Source of the DNA: Glaciecola blandensis
GTDB taxonomy: Bacteria > Pseudomonadota > Gammaproteobacteria > Enterobacterales > Alteromonadaceae
NCBI RefSeq assembly: GCF_031846165.1
Contig: NZ_JAVRIE010000001.1
Span: 868,001 to 932,000 of the forward strand
Length of the DNA stretch: 64,000 nucleotides
Direction: 5' to 3'
The notes beneath the pieces were generated by a model. The model had not been told where the DNA came from. It was given only the letters and a program-made list of their open reading frames with translations, and did no database searches. Of the stretch, positions 44,989-53,761 are shown piece by piece. Every line of letters starts with the position of its first letter. The stretch's first letter is position 1. Both the position numbers and the translations under genes were made by a program.

Positions 44989-46656
44989 CTAGCTTTGATT
45001 TTGTTTAGCCCAAGTATCTCTTAGACCAACCGTGCGATTGAATACCAAGTTTTCTGACGTACTGTCTTTATCTACACAGAAGTAACCAGTGCGCTCAAAC
45101 TGGAAAGCACTCGCAACGGGTGCATCTGCCAACGAAGGTTCAACTATCCCCTGCTTAATTATCAATGATTCAGGATTAATAGTCGCTGTAAATTCATCTT
45201 CTCCAGCAGGATTAGGCACCGTAAATAAGCGGTCGTAGAGGCGGATCTCTGCCGGTTTCCCTTCACTCGCACTTACCCAATGAATAACGCCCTTTGCCTT
45301 TCTGCCATCTTCAGGGTCTTTTCCTAAAGTATCGGCATCATAGGTACAGTAAACAGTGGTGATTTCGCCCTTATCATCTTTGTCACAACTATTAGCTTTT
45401 AAGAAGTACGCGTTTCTTAAACGTACTTCTTTTTCCAGTACCAAACGTTTGAACTTTTTGTTCGCCGACTCTTTGAAGTCTTCCCTTTCAATAAACAATT
45501 CTTTGGTAAAAGGTACTTTGCGTGTGCCCATAGAATCATCCATTGGATGGTTGATAGCATCTAGCCATTCGACTTGATCTTCTGGATAGTTTTCAATAAC
45601 CACTCTTAAAGGTTCTAAAACTGCCATTCGTCTTGGCGCCGACACATTCATTTCTTCACGAATACATGCTTCAAGCATGCTCATTTCAACCAAGTTATCC
45701 ATTTTCGTGACACCAATACGCAGGCAGAATTCACGCACGGAAGATGGCGTGTAACCACGTCTTCTGATACCGGCAATCGTTGGCATTCTTGGATCATCCC
45801 AACCGTCTACATGTTTATCGTCTACCAACTGAATCAATTTACGCTTACTCAGTACAGTGTACTCAAGGTTTAAGCGAGAGAATTCATATTGGCGAGGTGT
45901 GCAATCAATAGAAATATTTTCAATTACCCAATCGTACAAGCGTCGATTGTCCTGAAACTCCAAAGTACATAACGAGTGCGTGATACCTTCGATAGCGTCC
46001 GAAATACAATGCGTAAAATCGTACATAGGATAAATGCACCATTTATCACCGGTTTGATGATGATGAGCAAATTTCACACGATAAATAACTGGGTCACGCA
46101 TGCACATGAAAGAAGAACTCATGTCTATTTTCGCGCGCAAACTACATTCACCTTCTTTATAGTCACCCGCTCTCATTTTTTCAAAATGCGCTAAGTTTTC
46201 TTCAATGGATGTATCTCGATAAGGACTGTTTTGACCCGGCTCTTTCAGCGTGCCTCGCAGCGCTCTAACGGTTTCTTGTGAACTAAAATCAACGTAGGCT
46301 AAGCCTTTTTCAATCAGTTCCCGTGCAAACATATAAAGTTGATCGAAGTAGTTTGATGAGTATCTAGCCTCACCTTGCCAGGTAAAACCTAGCCAAGAAA
46401 CGTCTTCTTTAATCGAGTTAACAAAATCCATATCTTCTTTTTCTGGATTAGTATCATCGAAGCGTAAGTTACATGTACCTTGATAGTCTTGAGCTATACC
46501 AAAATTCAAACAAATAGACTTAGCATGGCCAATATGAAGGTAGCCATTCGGTTCTGGTGGAAAGCGTGTTGATACTGACGAGTGCAGACCACTTTGTAGG
46601 TCTTTATCAATGATTTGTCTGATAAAATTTGACGGTCGATTCTCAATCTCGGCCAT
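44989..46656 (-). CDS. glnS: Glutaminyl-tRNA synthetase
   Basis: 555 residues from the ATG at 46656, one more than E. coli GlnS. Class I motifs are FPPEPNGYLHIGHAKS and VLSKRKL (KMSKS-type). Also typical are RFDDTNPEKEDMDFV and WCIYPMYDFTHCISDAIEG. The frame is open another 32 codons upstream but without homology, and AAGGAAC lies before the chosen ATG. Charges tRNA-Gln with glutamine. Divergent from the LacI-type regulator. Confidence 0.97.
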   Translation of the reverse strand: MAEIENRPSNFIRQIIDKDLQSGLHSSVSTRFPPEPNGYLHIGHAKSICLNFGIAQDYQGTCNLRFDDTNPEKEDMDFVNSIKEDVSWLGFTWQGEARYSSNYFDQLYMFARELIEKGLAYVDFSSQETVRALRGTLKEPGQNSPYRDTSIEENLAHFEKMRAGDYKEGECSLRAKIDMSSSFMCMRDPVIYRVKFAHHHQTGDKWCIYPMYDFTHCISDAIEGITHSLCTLEFQDNRRLYDWVIENISIDCTPRQYEFSRLNLEYTVLSKRKLIQLVDDKHVDGWDDPRMPTIAGIRRRGYTPSSVREFCLRIGVTKMDNLVEMSMLEACIREEMNVSAPRRMAVLEPLRVVIENYPEDQVEWLDAINHPMDDSMGTRKVPFTKELFIEREDFKESANKKFKRLVLEKEVRLRNAYFLKANSCDKDDKGEITTVYCTYDADTLGKDPEDGRKAKGVIHWVSASEGKPAEIRLYDRLFTVPNPAGEDEFTATINPESLIIKQGIVEPSLADAPVASAFQFERTGYFCVDKDSTSENLVFNRTVGLRDTWAKQNQS

Positions 46657-46805
46657 GTTTTCGAGTTCCTTGCGGTATAAAGTTATTGATCGCTTTAAGT
46701 ATATCACCTTGCTCGTAATACCATAGTCACAATTTGATATTTCCACGCACATTTACGAAATAACTGCTTACCTTGTATTTTACTTCACCAACTAATGGAA
46801 ACAAT

Positions 46806-46835
46806 TTGAACTTGCTGGCCTCAGTAGTGTATAAA
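46806..46835 (+). promoter_or_regulatory. Sigma-70 promoter of the LacI-type regulator gene
   Basis: -35 TTGAAC (46806-46811), 18-bp spacer, -10 TATAAA (46830-46835), 31 bp before the ATG. No CATACGTATG operator overlaps it, so self-regulation through that motif is not indicated. Confidence 0.55.
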
Positions 46836-46866
46836 CTAGTAACCAAACAATAAGAATCCGTCACCA

Positions 46867-47892
46867 ATGAAGAGCAAAGCAACCTCATTCGATATTGCCC
46901 ACATGGCAGGAGTTTCTCAGTCGACCGTATCAAGGGCACTGAGTAATAGCCCCTTGGTCAATCAGGAAACGCGAGATCGAATCAAACAGATTGCTAAAGA
47001 CCTTAATTACAAGGTCGACAAAAATGCGAGTAACCTGCGTAAACAACACAGCCAAACCTTAGCACTGCTGCTGTTTGAAGACCCTACTTCTGATGACTCT
47101 CTTATTAATCCTTTCTTTATATCGATGTTGGGCAGTATTACTAAAGCCACGGCCGCAGCCGGCTACGATTTGCTTGTTTCTTTTCAAAACCTGAAAGATG
47201 ATTGGCATGCGGTTTATGAAGATAGCAACAAAGCCGATGGACTGATTTTACTGGGTTACGGTAGTTACACGGACTACGAATACAAATTATCTCAGTTAGA
47301 AGAACAAGGGACTCGTTTTTTACGTTGGGGCGCGCCGGACGAGAAACATCCAGGTATATCTATCGGTTGCGATAATTTTCTTGGTGGTGTGTTGGTCACT
47401 CAGCATTTGGTTGATATTGGTCATAAATCTTTCGCCTTTATTGGCGATGCTGATGAAAGTGCCCCCGAATTCAAAGCCCGTTTTGATGGTTTCATGAGTG
47501 TCATTGCCGAAAGTAAACTCAACGCCGATAGTGTTGTTCAAAAAGATGCGATTTCTACAGAGTCAGACGGCTATAATGCCGCGATAGAGATCCTTAATAC
47601 TGGCAAACCAGACGCTATCGTCTGTGCGTCAGACCTTATCGCCATGGGAGCAATCAGAGCCATTAGAAGCCTTGGCTTTAAAGTGCCTCGTGATGTAGCT
47701 GTAGTAGGATATGACAATATCCAAATCAGTGAGTTTGCATCAACCCCTCTCACTACGGTCCATCAAAATACACAGTTGGCAGGTGAGCTGCTTGTCGCTA
47801 ATTTATTGAAACTGATTAACAACGAGATTGTGACAGACTACCTAATGCCACCAGAGTTGATAATTAGGCAATCTTGCGGGCGTACCACATAA
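46867..47892 (+). CDS. LacI-family regulator, probably of maltodextrin genes
   Basis: 341 residues. N-terminal LacI helix-turn-helix (DIAHMAGVSQSTVSRALSNS, NYKVDKNASNLR) and a periplasmic-binding-like sensor domain (LINPFFISMLGSI, GYDNIQISEFASTPLTTVHQ). It converges on a sugar transporter and stands at the head of a locus with alpha-glucosidase and alpha-amylase, so a maltose- or glucose-sensing role is inferred. Its likely operator is the CATACGTATG palindrome found upstream of the transporter, halogenase and amylase genes, since LacI-family sites are palindromes with a central CG. Confidence 0.88.
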   Translation: MKSKATSFDIAHMAGVSQSTVSRALSNSPLVNQETRDRIKQIAKDLNYKVDKNASNLRKQHSQTLALLLFEDPTSDDSLINPFFISMLGSITKATAAAGYDLLVSFQNLKDDWHAVYEDSNKADGLILLGYGSYTDYEYKLSQLEEQGTRFLRWGAPDEKHPGISIGCDNFLGGVLVTQHLVDIGHKSFAFIGDADESAPEFKARFDGFMSVIAESKLNADSVVQKDAISTESDGYNAAIEILNTGKPDAIVCASDLIAMGAIRAIRSLGFKVPRDVAVVGYDNIQISEFASTPLTTVHQNTQLAGELLVANLLKLINNEIVTDYLMPPELIIRQSCGRTT

Positions 47893-47930
47893 AAAAAGCC
47901 TCAACAGAGCAAAGCTAAGTTGAGGCTAAG
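47891..47930. terminator. Terminator between LacI-type gene and transporter
   Basis: AGCCTCAAC (47897-47905) pairs with GTTGAGGCT (47919-47927), loop 13 nt. The A-run on the left is a T-tail in the minus direction, so it mainly serves the transporter gene. Confidence 0.8.
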
Positions 47931-47960
47931 TAGGGATGACACCCAAATGAAAAGCGTTAA

Positions 47961-49430
47961 TTATCCTTTTACTTCAGTAACTTGTACGTGTTCTTTCACT
48001 CTAAACACTGCGAAGCCCGCCAACAACATAGATACACCTGACACTACAATAATGTTCACTGCTTCATTGTCGAACGCAAACTTCAAAATATAACCTGCAG
48101 TTAGGCCACAAATGATTTGCGGCATAGCAATAGTGAAATTGAAGATCCCCATGTAAACACCCGTTTTATTAGCAGGCAATGACCCGGCTAACATTGCATA
48201 TGGCATGGCTAAAATAGCAGCCCAAGCAATACCAATACCGACCATCGGCAACACTAGCAAAACTGCACCATAAGGGACTGTCACTTCAGTAATCAATAAG
48301 TTCACCGTAGTTGGCGTGAGGTCTTCAAAGAACAAGAAACTGATATAGCTAATGCCACCTAAGAACAGTGAACCCGCATACACGACTTTACGACCAACTT
48401 TGTTAGCTAGCTTTGCAAGGAATACCGAAAAGACGGCAGCAAACAAAGAGTAGGCAGCAAATAGTATCCCTACCCAATCGCCAGCAGCACCTTTCGCTGC
48501 GACGATTGATGCAGGCACGTCCACTGAGCTTAGATAACTAGAATCGAACCACTTCACTTCAACGCCCCAAATGTGCTGAGTGATTGCAGGCGTGGTATAC
48601 ACCCACATAATAAACAAGGCAAACCATGAGAAAAATTGAACAACGGCTAACTGTCGCATAGTGTCAGGCATTGTTTTTACTAAACCAATGAACTCGCTCA
48701 GCTTCTGACCGAGTGGTTTCTTCTCAGCGAGCTCTCTCTCCATTTGTGCAGCGTCGAGACCTTTATAATTGTAGTAGTCTTTTGGCGCATACTCTTTGGT
48801 TCTAAATACGGTCCATAGCACGCTACCCAACAGTACAGTCGCTCCGATATAAAACGCCCAAATTACCGATGGCGCGACTTTGCCAGCCTCTGCTGTGTTT
48901 TCTAGGCCTATTACATTTGTCAGAACAAAAGGCAGGATTGAACCGATAACAGCACCCACATTAATCAACAATGATTGAATAGAATATCCAGAATTACGCT
49001 GCTCTGGGGGGACCATGTCAGACACTAAAGCACGAAAAGGTTGGAAACATACGTTAAAAGAAGCGTCCATTAACGCCAACATTAAGACACCAAAAATCAT
49101 TGGCGCCATGAAGGCAACAAATAGCGAAGCGTTTGGCATAAGGAACATGCCAATAGCAGCGGCGATAGCCCCTGCCAGTATGAACGGACGGCGTCGGCCC
49201 ATTCTATTCCAAGTGCGGTCAGAAGCGGCACCAACAATAGGTTGAACCAACAAGCCCATGATTGGCGCAACTAGCCAGAAGAAAGACAAAGAATGTAGGT
49301 CTGCACCTAAATCGGAAAGAATTCGGCTAGCATTTGCATTCTGCAGCGCGAAACCAAATTGAACACCAAGAAAGCCAAAACTGACCGTCCATAGTTGCCA
49401 AAAACTGAGTTGTGGCTGTTGTTTTTGCAT
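47961..49430 (-). CDS. MFS sugar symporter, probably maltose/maltodextrin
   Basis: 489 residues with about 12 membrane helices. The loop sequence SDRTWNRMGRRRPFILAGA is typical of the SLC45/GPH-like sucrose and maltose symporters of marine gammaproteobacteria. Other segments: NASRILSDLGADLHSLSFFW and AILAMPYAMLAGSLPANKTGVYMGIFNF. The substrate is inferred from the neighbouring alpha-glucosidase and amylase. A promoter and a CATACGTATG-type operator lie upstream (49474-49502). Confidence 0.88.
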   Translation of the reverse strand: MQKQQPQLSFWQLWTVSFGFLGVQFGFALQNANASRILSDLGADLHSLSFFWLVAPIMGLLVQPIVGAASDRTWNRMGRRRPFILAGAIAAAIGMFLMPNASLFVAFMAPMIFGVLMLALMDASFNVCFQPFRALVSDMVPPEQRNSGYSIQSLLINVGAVIGSILPFVLTNVIGLENTAEAGKVAPSVIWAFYIGATVLLGSVLWTVFRTKEYAPKDYYNYKGLDAAQMERELAEKKPLGQKLSEFIGLVKTMPDTMRQLAVVQFFSWFALFIMWVYTTPAITQHIWGVEVKWFDSSYLSSVDVPASIVAAKGAAGDWVGILFAAYSLFAAVFSVFLAKLANKVGRKVVYAGSLFLGGISYISFLFFEDLTPTTVNLLITEVTVPYGAVLLVLPMVGIGIAWAAILAMPYAMLAGSLPANKTGVYMGIFNFTIAMPQIICGLTAGYILKFAFDNEAVNIIVVSGVSMLLAGFAVFRVKEHVQVTEVKG

Positions 49431-49473
49431 ATTTTTCTCTTTTTATGTGTCCGGAGCGTTTACACACATAAAA

Positions 49474-49502
49474 TCATTAGATCTCATTCAGACGTATGTA
49501 AA
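49474..49502 (-). promoter_or_regulatory. Promoter and operator of the sugar symporter gene
   Basis: On the minus strand: -35 TTTACA (49502-49497), 17-bp spacer, -10 TAATGA (49479-49474). The motif CAGACGTATG (49489-49498), one base off CATACGTATG, overlaps the -35, as expected for repression by the LacI-type protein. Confidence 0.6.
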
Positions 49503-49560
49503 CCGGATGTTAATTACGCGAGCAAGTTTACCTCTTAGCGCAACAAATAACTACGCAAGT

Positions 49561-49572
49561 GCATACGTATTC
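49561..49572. promoter_or_regulatory. LacI-type operator upstream of the halogenase-family gene
   Basis: GCATACGTATTC, a near-perfect palindrome centred on CG, 135 bp before the halogenase ATG. The same core occurs upstream of the amylase and the carbamoyltransferase. Confidence 0.6.
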
Positions 49573-49706
49573 ACTTCATGCCACACTGCTATTTGGGGGA
49601 TTTTGACACGATTCGCTCAAGCTTTAGCTGAACAAACTTGTTAGAATTAGGTAAACGAGAAACAACAGTCAACGCAATGTTCGATCGCTAAATAGGAAAT
49701 CAGCGC

Positions 49707-51260
49707 ATGCAAAAAAACTTACTCATTGTCGGTGGCGGTACGGCTGGTTGGATGGCAGCCAGTTTACTCAATCATTACTTAAAACGACAAGGCAGCTCTG
49801 CTCATCAGTGGCAAGTTACCTTAGTCGAATCACCTCAAATTGGCATCATTGGCGTGGGCGAAGGATCGACACCACAATTAAAACGCATGTTTGATGAACT
49901 TGATATTAGTGAAGCTGAATGGATGAACGCTTGCTCAGCAAGCTATAAGAATGGCATCAGTTTTATTAATTGGACAGAACACACCTCAAGTAATCGCTAT
50001 TTTCATCCCTTCCCTTCGCCATTTGATCGTCAAACTGCAGCCGCATTTTTGTACCATAATAAATTGCGCATGCAAGGTATGGACGTCCCTGTTGAACCAG
50101 ATACCTTTTTCCTGTCTGCCTACCTTGCAGAACATGCGCTTAGCCCTAAAACCCAAGTTGGCAAACCCCAAATCCCATTAAATTATGCCTATCATTTCGA
50201 TTCGGCAAAGCTTGGTAATTTTTTAGCAGAAAAAGCAACAGCCGCTGGCGTTAAACATATTCAAGGCAAAATAAGCAGTGAAAAAAATGCCATAGCACTC
50301 CACGAAAATGGGCATATCAAATCACTTGCGCTCGACACAGGCGAAATGCTTCAGGCCGATTTATTTTTAGACTGTACTGGCTTTCAATCTTTATTATTGC
50401 AAAAAGCACTTGGGGTAAAGTTTGAGTCTTTCGCGAATAACTTGTTTAACGACAGTGCGATTGCTATTCCCAGTGAACGATTAAGTCCTTTGCCATCAGA
50501 AACCCGTGCCACAGCGTTGAGTGCGGGTTGGGCCTGGCAAATACCATTACAAAATAGAACAGGAAATGGTTACGTCTATAGCAGCAAATATTTAAGTGCC
50601 GAAGCCGCTGAAGCTGAGCTATTCAGTCATGTGTTTGAACCAGAAACACTTACGCCAAATAAATTAGATGAATTGAGAGAGCAGGCTAAGCATTTAGATA
50701 TGAATGTTGGGCAAGTAGAAAAACACTGGCATAAGAACGTGGTGGCTCTTGGCTTATCTCAAGGGTTTATAGAACCATTAGAGGCAACGGCATTACACTT
50801 AGTGCATGAAACCATCCTCAAACTGAAAAACGTGTTGGTCAGCGATGAATATAATCAAGCAGTGGCAGATATTGAACCCCTTAAATCTGAATTTAACGAC
50901 GATATCAGAAGCCGTTTTGAAGGCGTCAGAGACTATATTGTTTGTCACTACAAAATGAATACTCGAACGGATTCTCAGTATTGGATTGATAATCGAAATA
51001 ACGCAGATATTTCGGATAAATTAGGCGCTGTTTTACAAGCCTGGCAGAGTGAAAAAGATATTGGAGAAATATTAGAAAGGCAACAGATGACCAGCTATTA
51101 TCCTATTATTTCGTGGTATTGCTTATTGGCTGGATACGGCGCTTTCAAGCCTGCGACCAGCGAAAACCGTTTACCCGCTCATCAATTGAATCAAATGCGT
51201 CGTTTTATTGAAAACGCGGCGCAACAATTTGCGCCGCATGACAGTGTTTTACATCTATAA
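49707..51260 (+). CDS. Flavin-dependent halogenase family protein (tryptophan halogenase-like)
   Basis: 517 residues. FAD motif LIVGGGTAGWMAASLL, catalytic Lys in NACSASYKNGISFINW, the WxWxIP signature as GWAWQIPL, and a GFIEPLEATALHL segment near the C-terminus. These match the fold and key residues of PrnA-type halogenases. Members in marine gammaproteobacteria often sit in carbohydrate loci and their substrate is unknown; tryptophan is not assumed. Located between the sugar symporter (divergent) and the alpha-glucosidase (convergent), behind a LacI-type operator. Confidence 0.88.
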   Translation: MQKNLLIVGGGTAGWMAASLLNHYLKRQGSSAHQWQVTLVESPQIGIIGVGEGSTPQLKRMFDELDISEAEWMNACSASYKNGISFINWTEHTSSNRYFHPFPSPFDRQTAAAFLYHNKLRMQGMDVPVEPDTFFLSAYLAEHALSPKTQVGKPQIPLNYAYHFDSAKLGNFLAEKATAAGVKHIQGKISSEKNAIALHENGHIKSLALDTGEMLQADLFLDCTGFQSLLLQKALGVKFESFANNLFNDSAIAIPSERLSPLPSETRATALSAGWAWQIPLQNRTGNGYVYSSKYLSAEAAEAELFSHVFEPETLTPNKLDELREQAKHLDMNVGQVEKHWHKNVVALGLSQGFIEPLEATALHLVHETILKLKNVLVSDEYNQAVADIEPLKSEFNDDIRSRFEGVRDYIVCHYKMNTRTDSQYWIDNRNNADISDKLGAVLQAWQSEKDIGEILERQQMTSYYPIISWYCLLAGYGAFKPATSENRLPAHQLNQMRRFIENAAQQFAPHDSVLHL

Positions 51261-51289
51261 GGTAAAAGCCAAGACTATTGGTACTTAGC

Positions 51290-53761
51290 CTACTTGATAA
51301 GCAGTTCAAGGCGTGATTCCAAACGCGCTTTAACTCTTAACTGTTGTGTTTTTTCATTCCAGTAGGCGGCTTGGTGGCTTTTTACGAATGCTTTTGCATC
51401 AAGCACTTTCACTGCACTTCCATTCACCAAAACCTCGCTAACAATCTCATTCACGCCATGTACCACAAAAGTAATATCTCGCGATTTAGGCGCATCTGCA
51501 AAACTCCCTTTCACTTGAGTATCAAGCTGTAGCCCTGCATCAGAACTCATTGCCTGAAAATCGATTGTTTGATAATTTGCCTGCTTAATCGAATCGGCAC
51601 TCTGGCCGTCGTCATCGTACATCGTGTAAGTCGTTTGCGTTACCGATGGATCGTGATAATAGTGGACCGTTAAGTCACTTGGATCATAAGCTTCGGTTGA
51701 TTGAATATCTTTTGCCATTGGGATGAAAGAGCCAGCTTTAACTAGCACAGGTAACTCTTTCAAGCTTACACTGACCTCAATTTCTAATGGCGTTTCTTGG
51801 TCATCAGACAGGTTTTTATATCTTGAGTCATTCCAAAAGTTGAACCATACACCAGGCGGCAGTTTCATTTTCACATTGGTGACGCCAGGGTCGGTAATAG
51901 GCTGAACAAGGAATGCATCTCCCCAAAAGTAACTTGTCGAATTTTCTATATCACTCGATGCGCTATGCAAAAATGTAGGTCGCATCATCGGTAAACCTGA
52001 TAGAGAATTTTCAAAACTCAGAGAGTAATTATAAGGTAACAGGCGATAGCGCAGTTTCACGAACTCTCTCACAATGTCTTTGGTCGCTTGATCATGAAAG
52101 ACCGGTTCAGGTGCAATATTATCCTGAGCATGCGGCCGGTAAACCGGCTGGAACACACCGTATTGCATCCATCTTATATACAATTCAGGATCAAATACCT
52201 CACCACCGGCAAAGCCACCTAAATCAGAGTGCGTATACGCTAGACCGAACATACTCATTTGTAAGCTAAGTTCAACCTGTGGTTTTAAGCCGCCCCACTC
52301 TCTGGATACGTCTCCTGTCCACGGAATAATACCGTAACGCTGTGTACCCAGAAAGCCGGAACGCATCATAATAAACGGGCGCTCATTGGGCGTCAGTTTT
52401 GTTTGGCGTTCGTATACCATTTTTGCCCATTGGTGCCCGTATACGTTGTGAATTTCATCGCCTGTAACCTTGTCACCATTGAAATGATGGATACTATCGC
52501 CTGGGTGTACTTCTGGTTCACCCAAATCGCCCCACCACCCTGCGACGCCTTGCTGATCAAGCGCGGCATAAAAGTCCCAGAACCAGTCTTGTGCGGCTTC
52601 ATCAAAGACATCGACTAAGCCTGTATTACCAAAATAAAAGTCGAAACGACGAGGTCCACCCCCCAAGCTTCTTGCTAATGCGTCATTCTCGACAGCTGAA
52701 TCCCACTGTGTCGAGGTGCTTAGTATGAATGGTTCGGTAATCAATATAGTTTTAACACCGTTTTTCTTCAGTGTTTTGATCATTTTCTCTGGCTGTGGAA
52801 AGGTGTTTTTATCCCATTGTAGATTGCCCATGTGGCCTTTAATATCAGGGCCGAACCAATAGAGATCTAATACGACCGCATCTAAAGGAATGTCATCTTT
52901 GCGAAACTGTTCCACTGTTTCTAGGGTTTGCTTTTGGCTTTTGTATCCGAAACGAGAAGCATAATTTCCTAATGCCCAACGCGGAGGCAATGGTTGCTTA
53001 CCTGTCACGTCCACGAAGTTTTTTACAATTTCAGCGTAGGTTTCACCGCTTGAAATAATATAGGATGTACGCCCACCAACCGCTTCGAACTGCAAAACGT
53101 CCGATTCAGTGTGGCCAATATCTAAAAAGCCGGAAGCACTATTGTCAAAGCCAATTGCGTACATATTCGTAGACATTACCGCTGGCAAACTGTAGTACAT
53201 TTGTGAGGATTCAGTGGTATAACCATAATGCGCTCGGTTGTACAAAGGCATGCGATGACCACGACGATCCATGCCTAACACACGCTGCCCGCCACCCATC
53301 AACTTTTCATCGTCTTGCAGAGCGAATCGGAAGCCACGCAAAGTATCATGCGCAAAAAATCCGGCTTCTTCGCTCACGAGCAATTTACCATCGCGATAGA
53401 ACGACACACCTAACGAATCTTTATTTATAACTGCGCTAATATTTTTCGCCGAAAAAGTGAAAGCCTTTTCGTTTTGGCTTAACTCTGTCACGATAAGGTC
53501 GCGTTGCTTTACTTCTTCACTAAGCGCAAATGACGGTAATTGTTTAACACCATCCGCTTCGTAGCTTACCTCAAAAGTACTATCATTGAGGGCGGTAATA
53601 GTTAACTCAATTTTTTCGCTACTGATATGTAAGGCTTGCGCCCGCTTCTCAGTAGAGAGCAACTCAGCGGCATTCAGCGGAGCCAGCAACACCAACAAAC
53701 AAAACGTGAAGCAGACAGATTTCACAGATGTATAGAATGGATTAATGATAGTTGCTCTCAT
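51290..53761 (-). CDS. GH31 alpha-glucosidase, exported
   Basis: 823 residues. Signal peptide (hydrophobic VCFTFCLLVLLAPLNA, cleavage about residue 31). GH31 catalytic domain: DAVVLDLYWFGPDIKGHMG, nucleophile Asp in WWGDLGEPEVHP, acid/base Asp in PWTGDVSREWGGL, then MQYGVFQPVYRPHAQ. The C-terminus has beta domains. It removes glucose from the non-reducing ends of maltodextrins in the periplasm. Its ATG overlaps the stop of the amylase gene (TAATG), so the two are translationally coupled. Confidence 0.93.
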   Translation of the reverse strand: MRATIINPFYTSVKSVCFTFCLLVLLAPLNAAELLSTEKRAQALHISSEKIELTITALNDSTFEVSYEADGVKQLPSFALSEEVKQRDLIVTELSQNEKAFTFSAKNISAVINKDSLGVSFYRDGKLLVSEEAGFFAHDTLRGFRFALQDDEKLMGGGQRVLGMDRRGHRMPLYNRAHYGYTTESSQMYYSLPAVMSTNMYAIGFDNSASGFLDIGHTESDVLQFEAVGGRTSYIISSGETYAEIVKNFVDVTGKQPLPPRWALGNYASRFGYKSQKQTLETVEQFRKDDIPLDAVVLDLYWFGPDIKGHMGNLQWDKNTFPQPEKMIKTLKKNGVKTILITEPFILSTSTQWDSAVENDALARSLGGGPRRFDFYFGNTGLVDVFDEAAQDWFWDFYAALDQQGVAGWWGDLGEPEVHPGDSIHHFNGDKVTGDEIHNVYGHQWAKMVYERQTKLTPNERPFIMMRSGFLGTQRYGIIPWTGDVSREWGGLKPQVELSLQMSMFGLAYTHSDLGGFAGGEVFDPELYIRWMQYGVFQPVYRPHAQDNIAPEPVFHDQATKDIVREFVKLRYRLLPYNYSLSFENSLSGLPMMRPTFLHSASSDIENSTSYFWGDAFLVQPITDPGVTNVKMKLPPGVWFNFWNDSRYKNLSDDQETPLEIEVSVSLKELPVLVKAGSFIPMAKDIQSTEAYDPSDLTVHYYHDPSVTQTTYTMYDDDGQSADSIKQANYQTIDFQAMSSDAGLQLDTQVKGSFADAPKSRDITFVVHGVNEIVSEVLVNGSAVKVLDAKAFVKSHQAAYWNEKTQQLRVKARLESRLELLIK

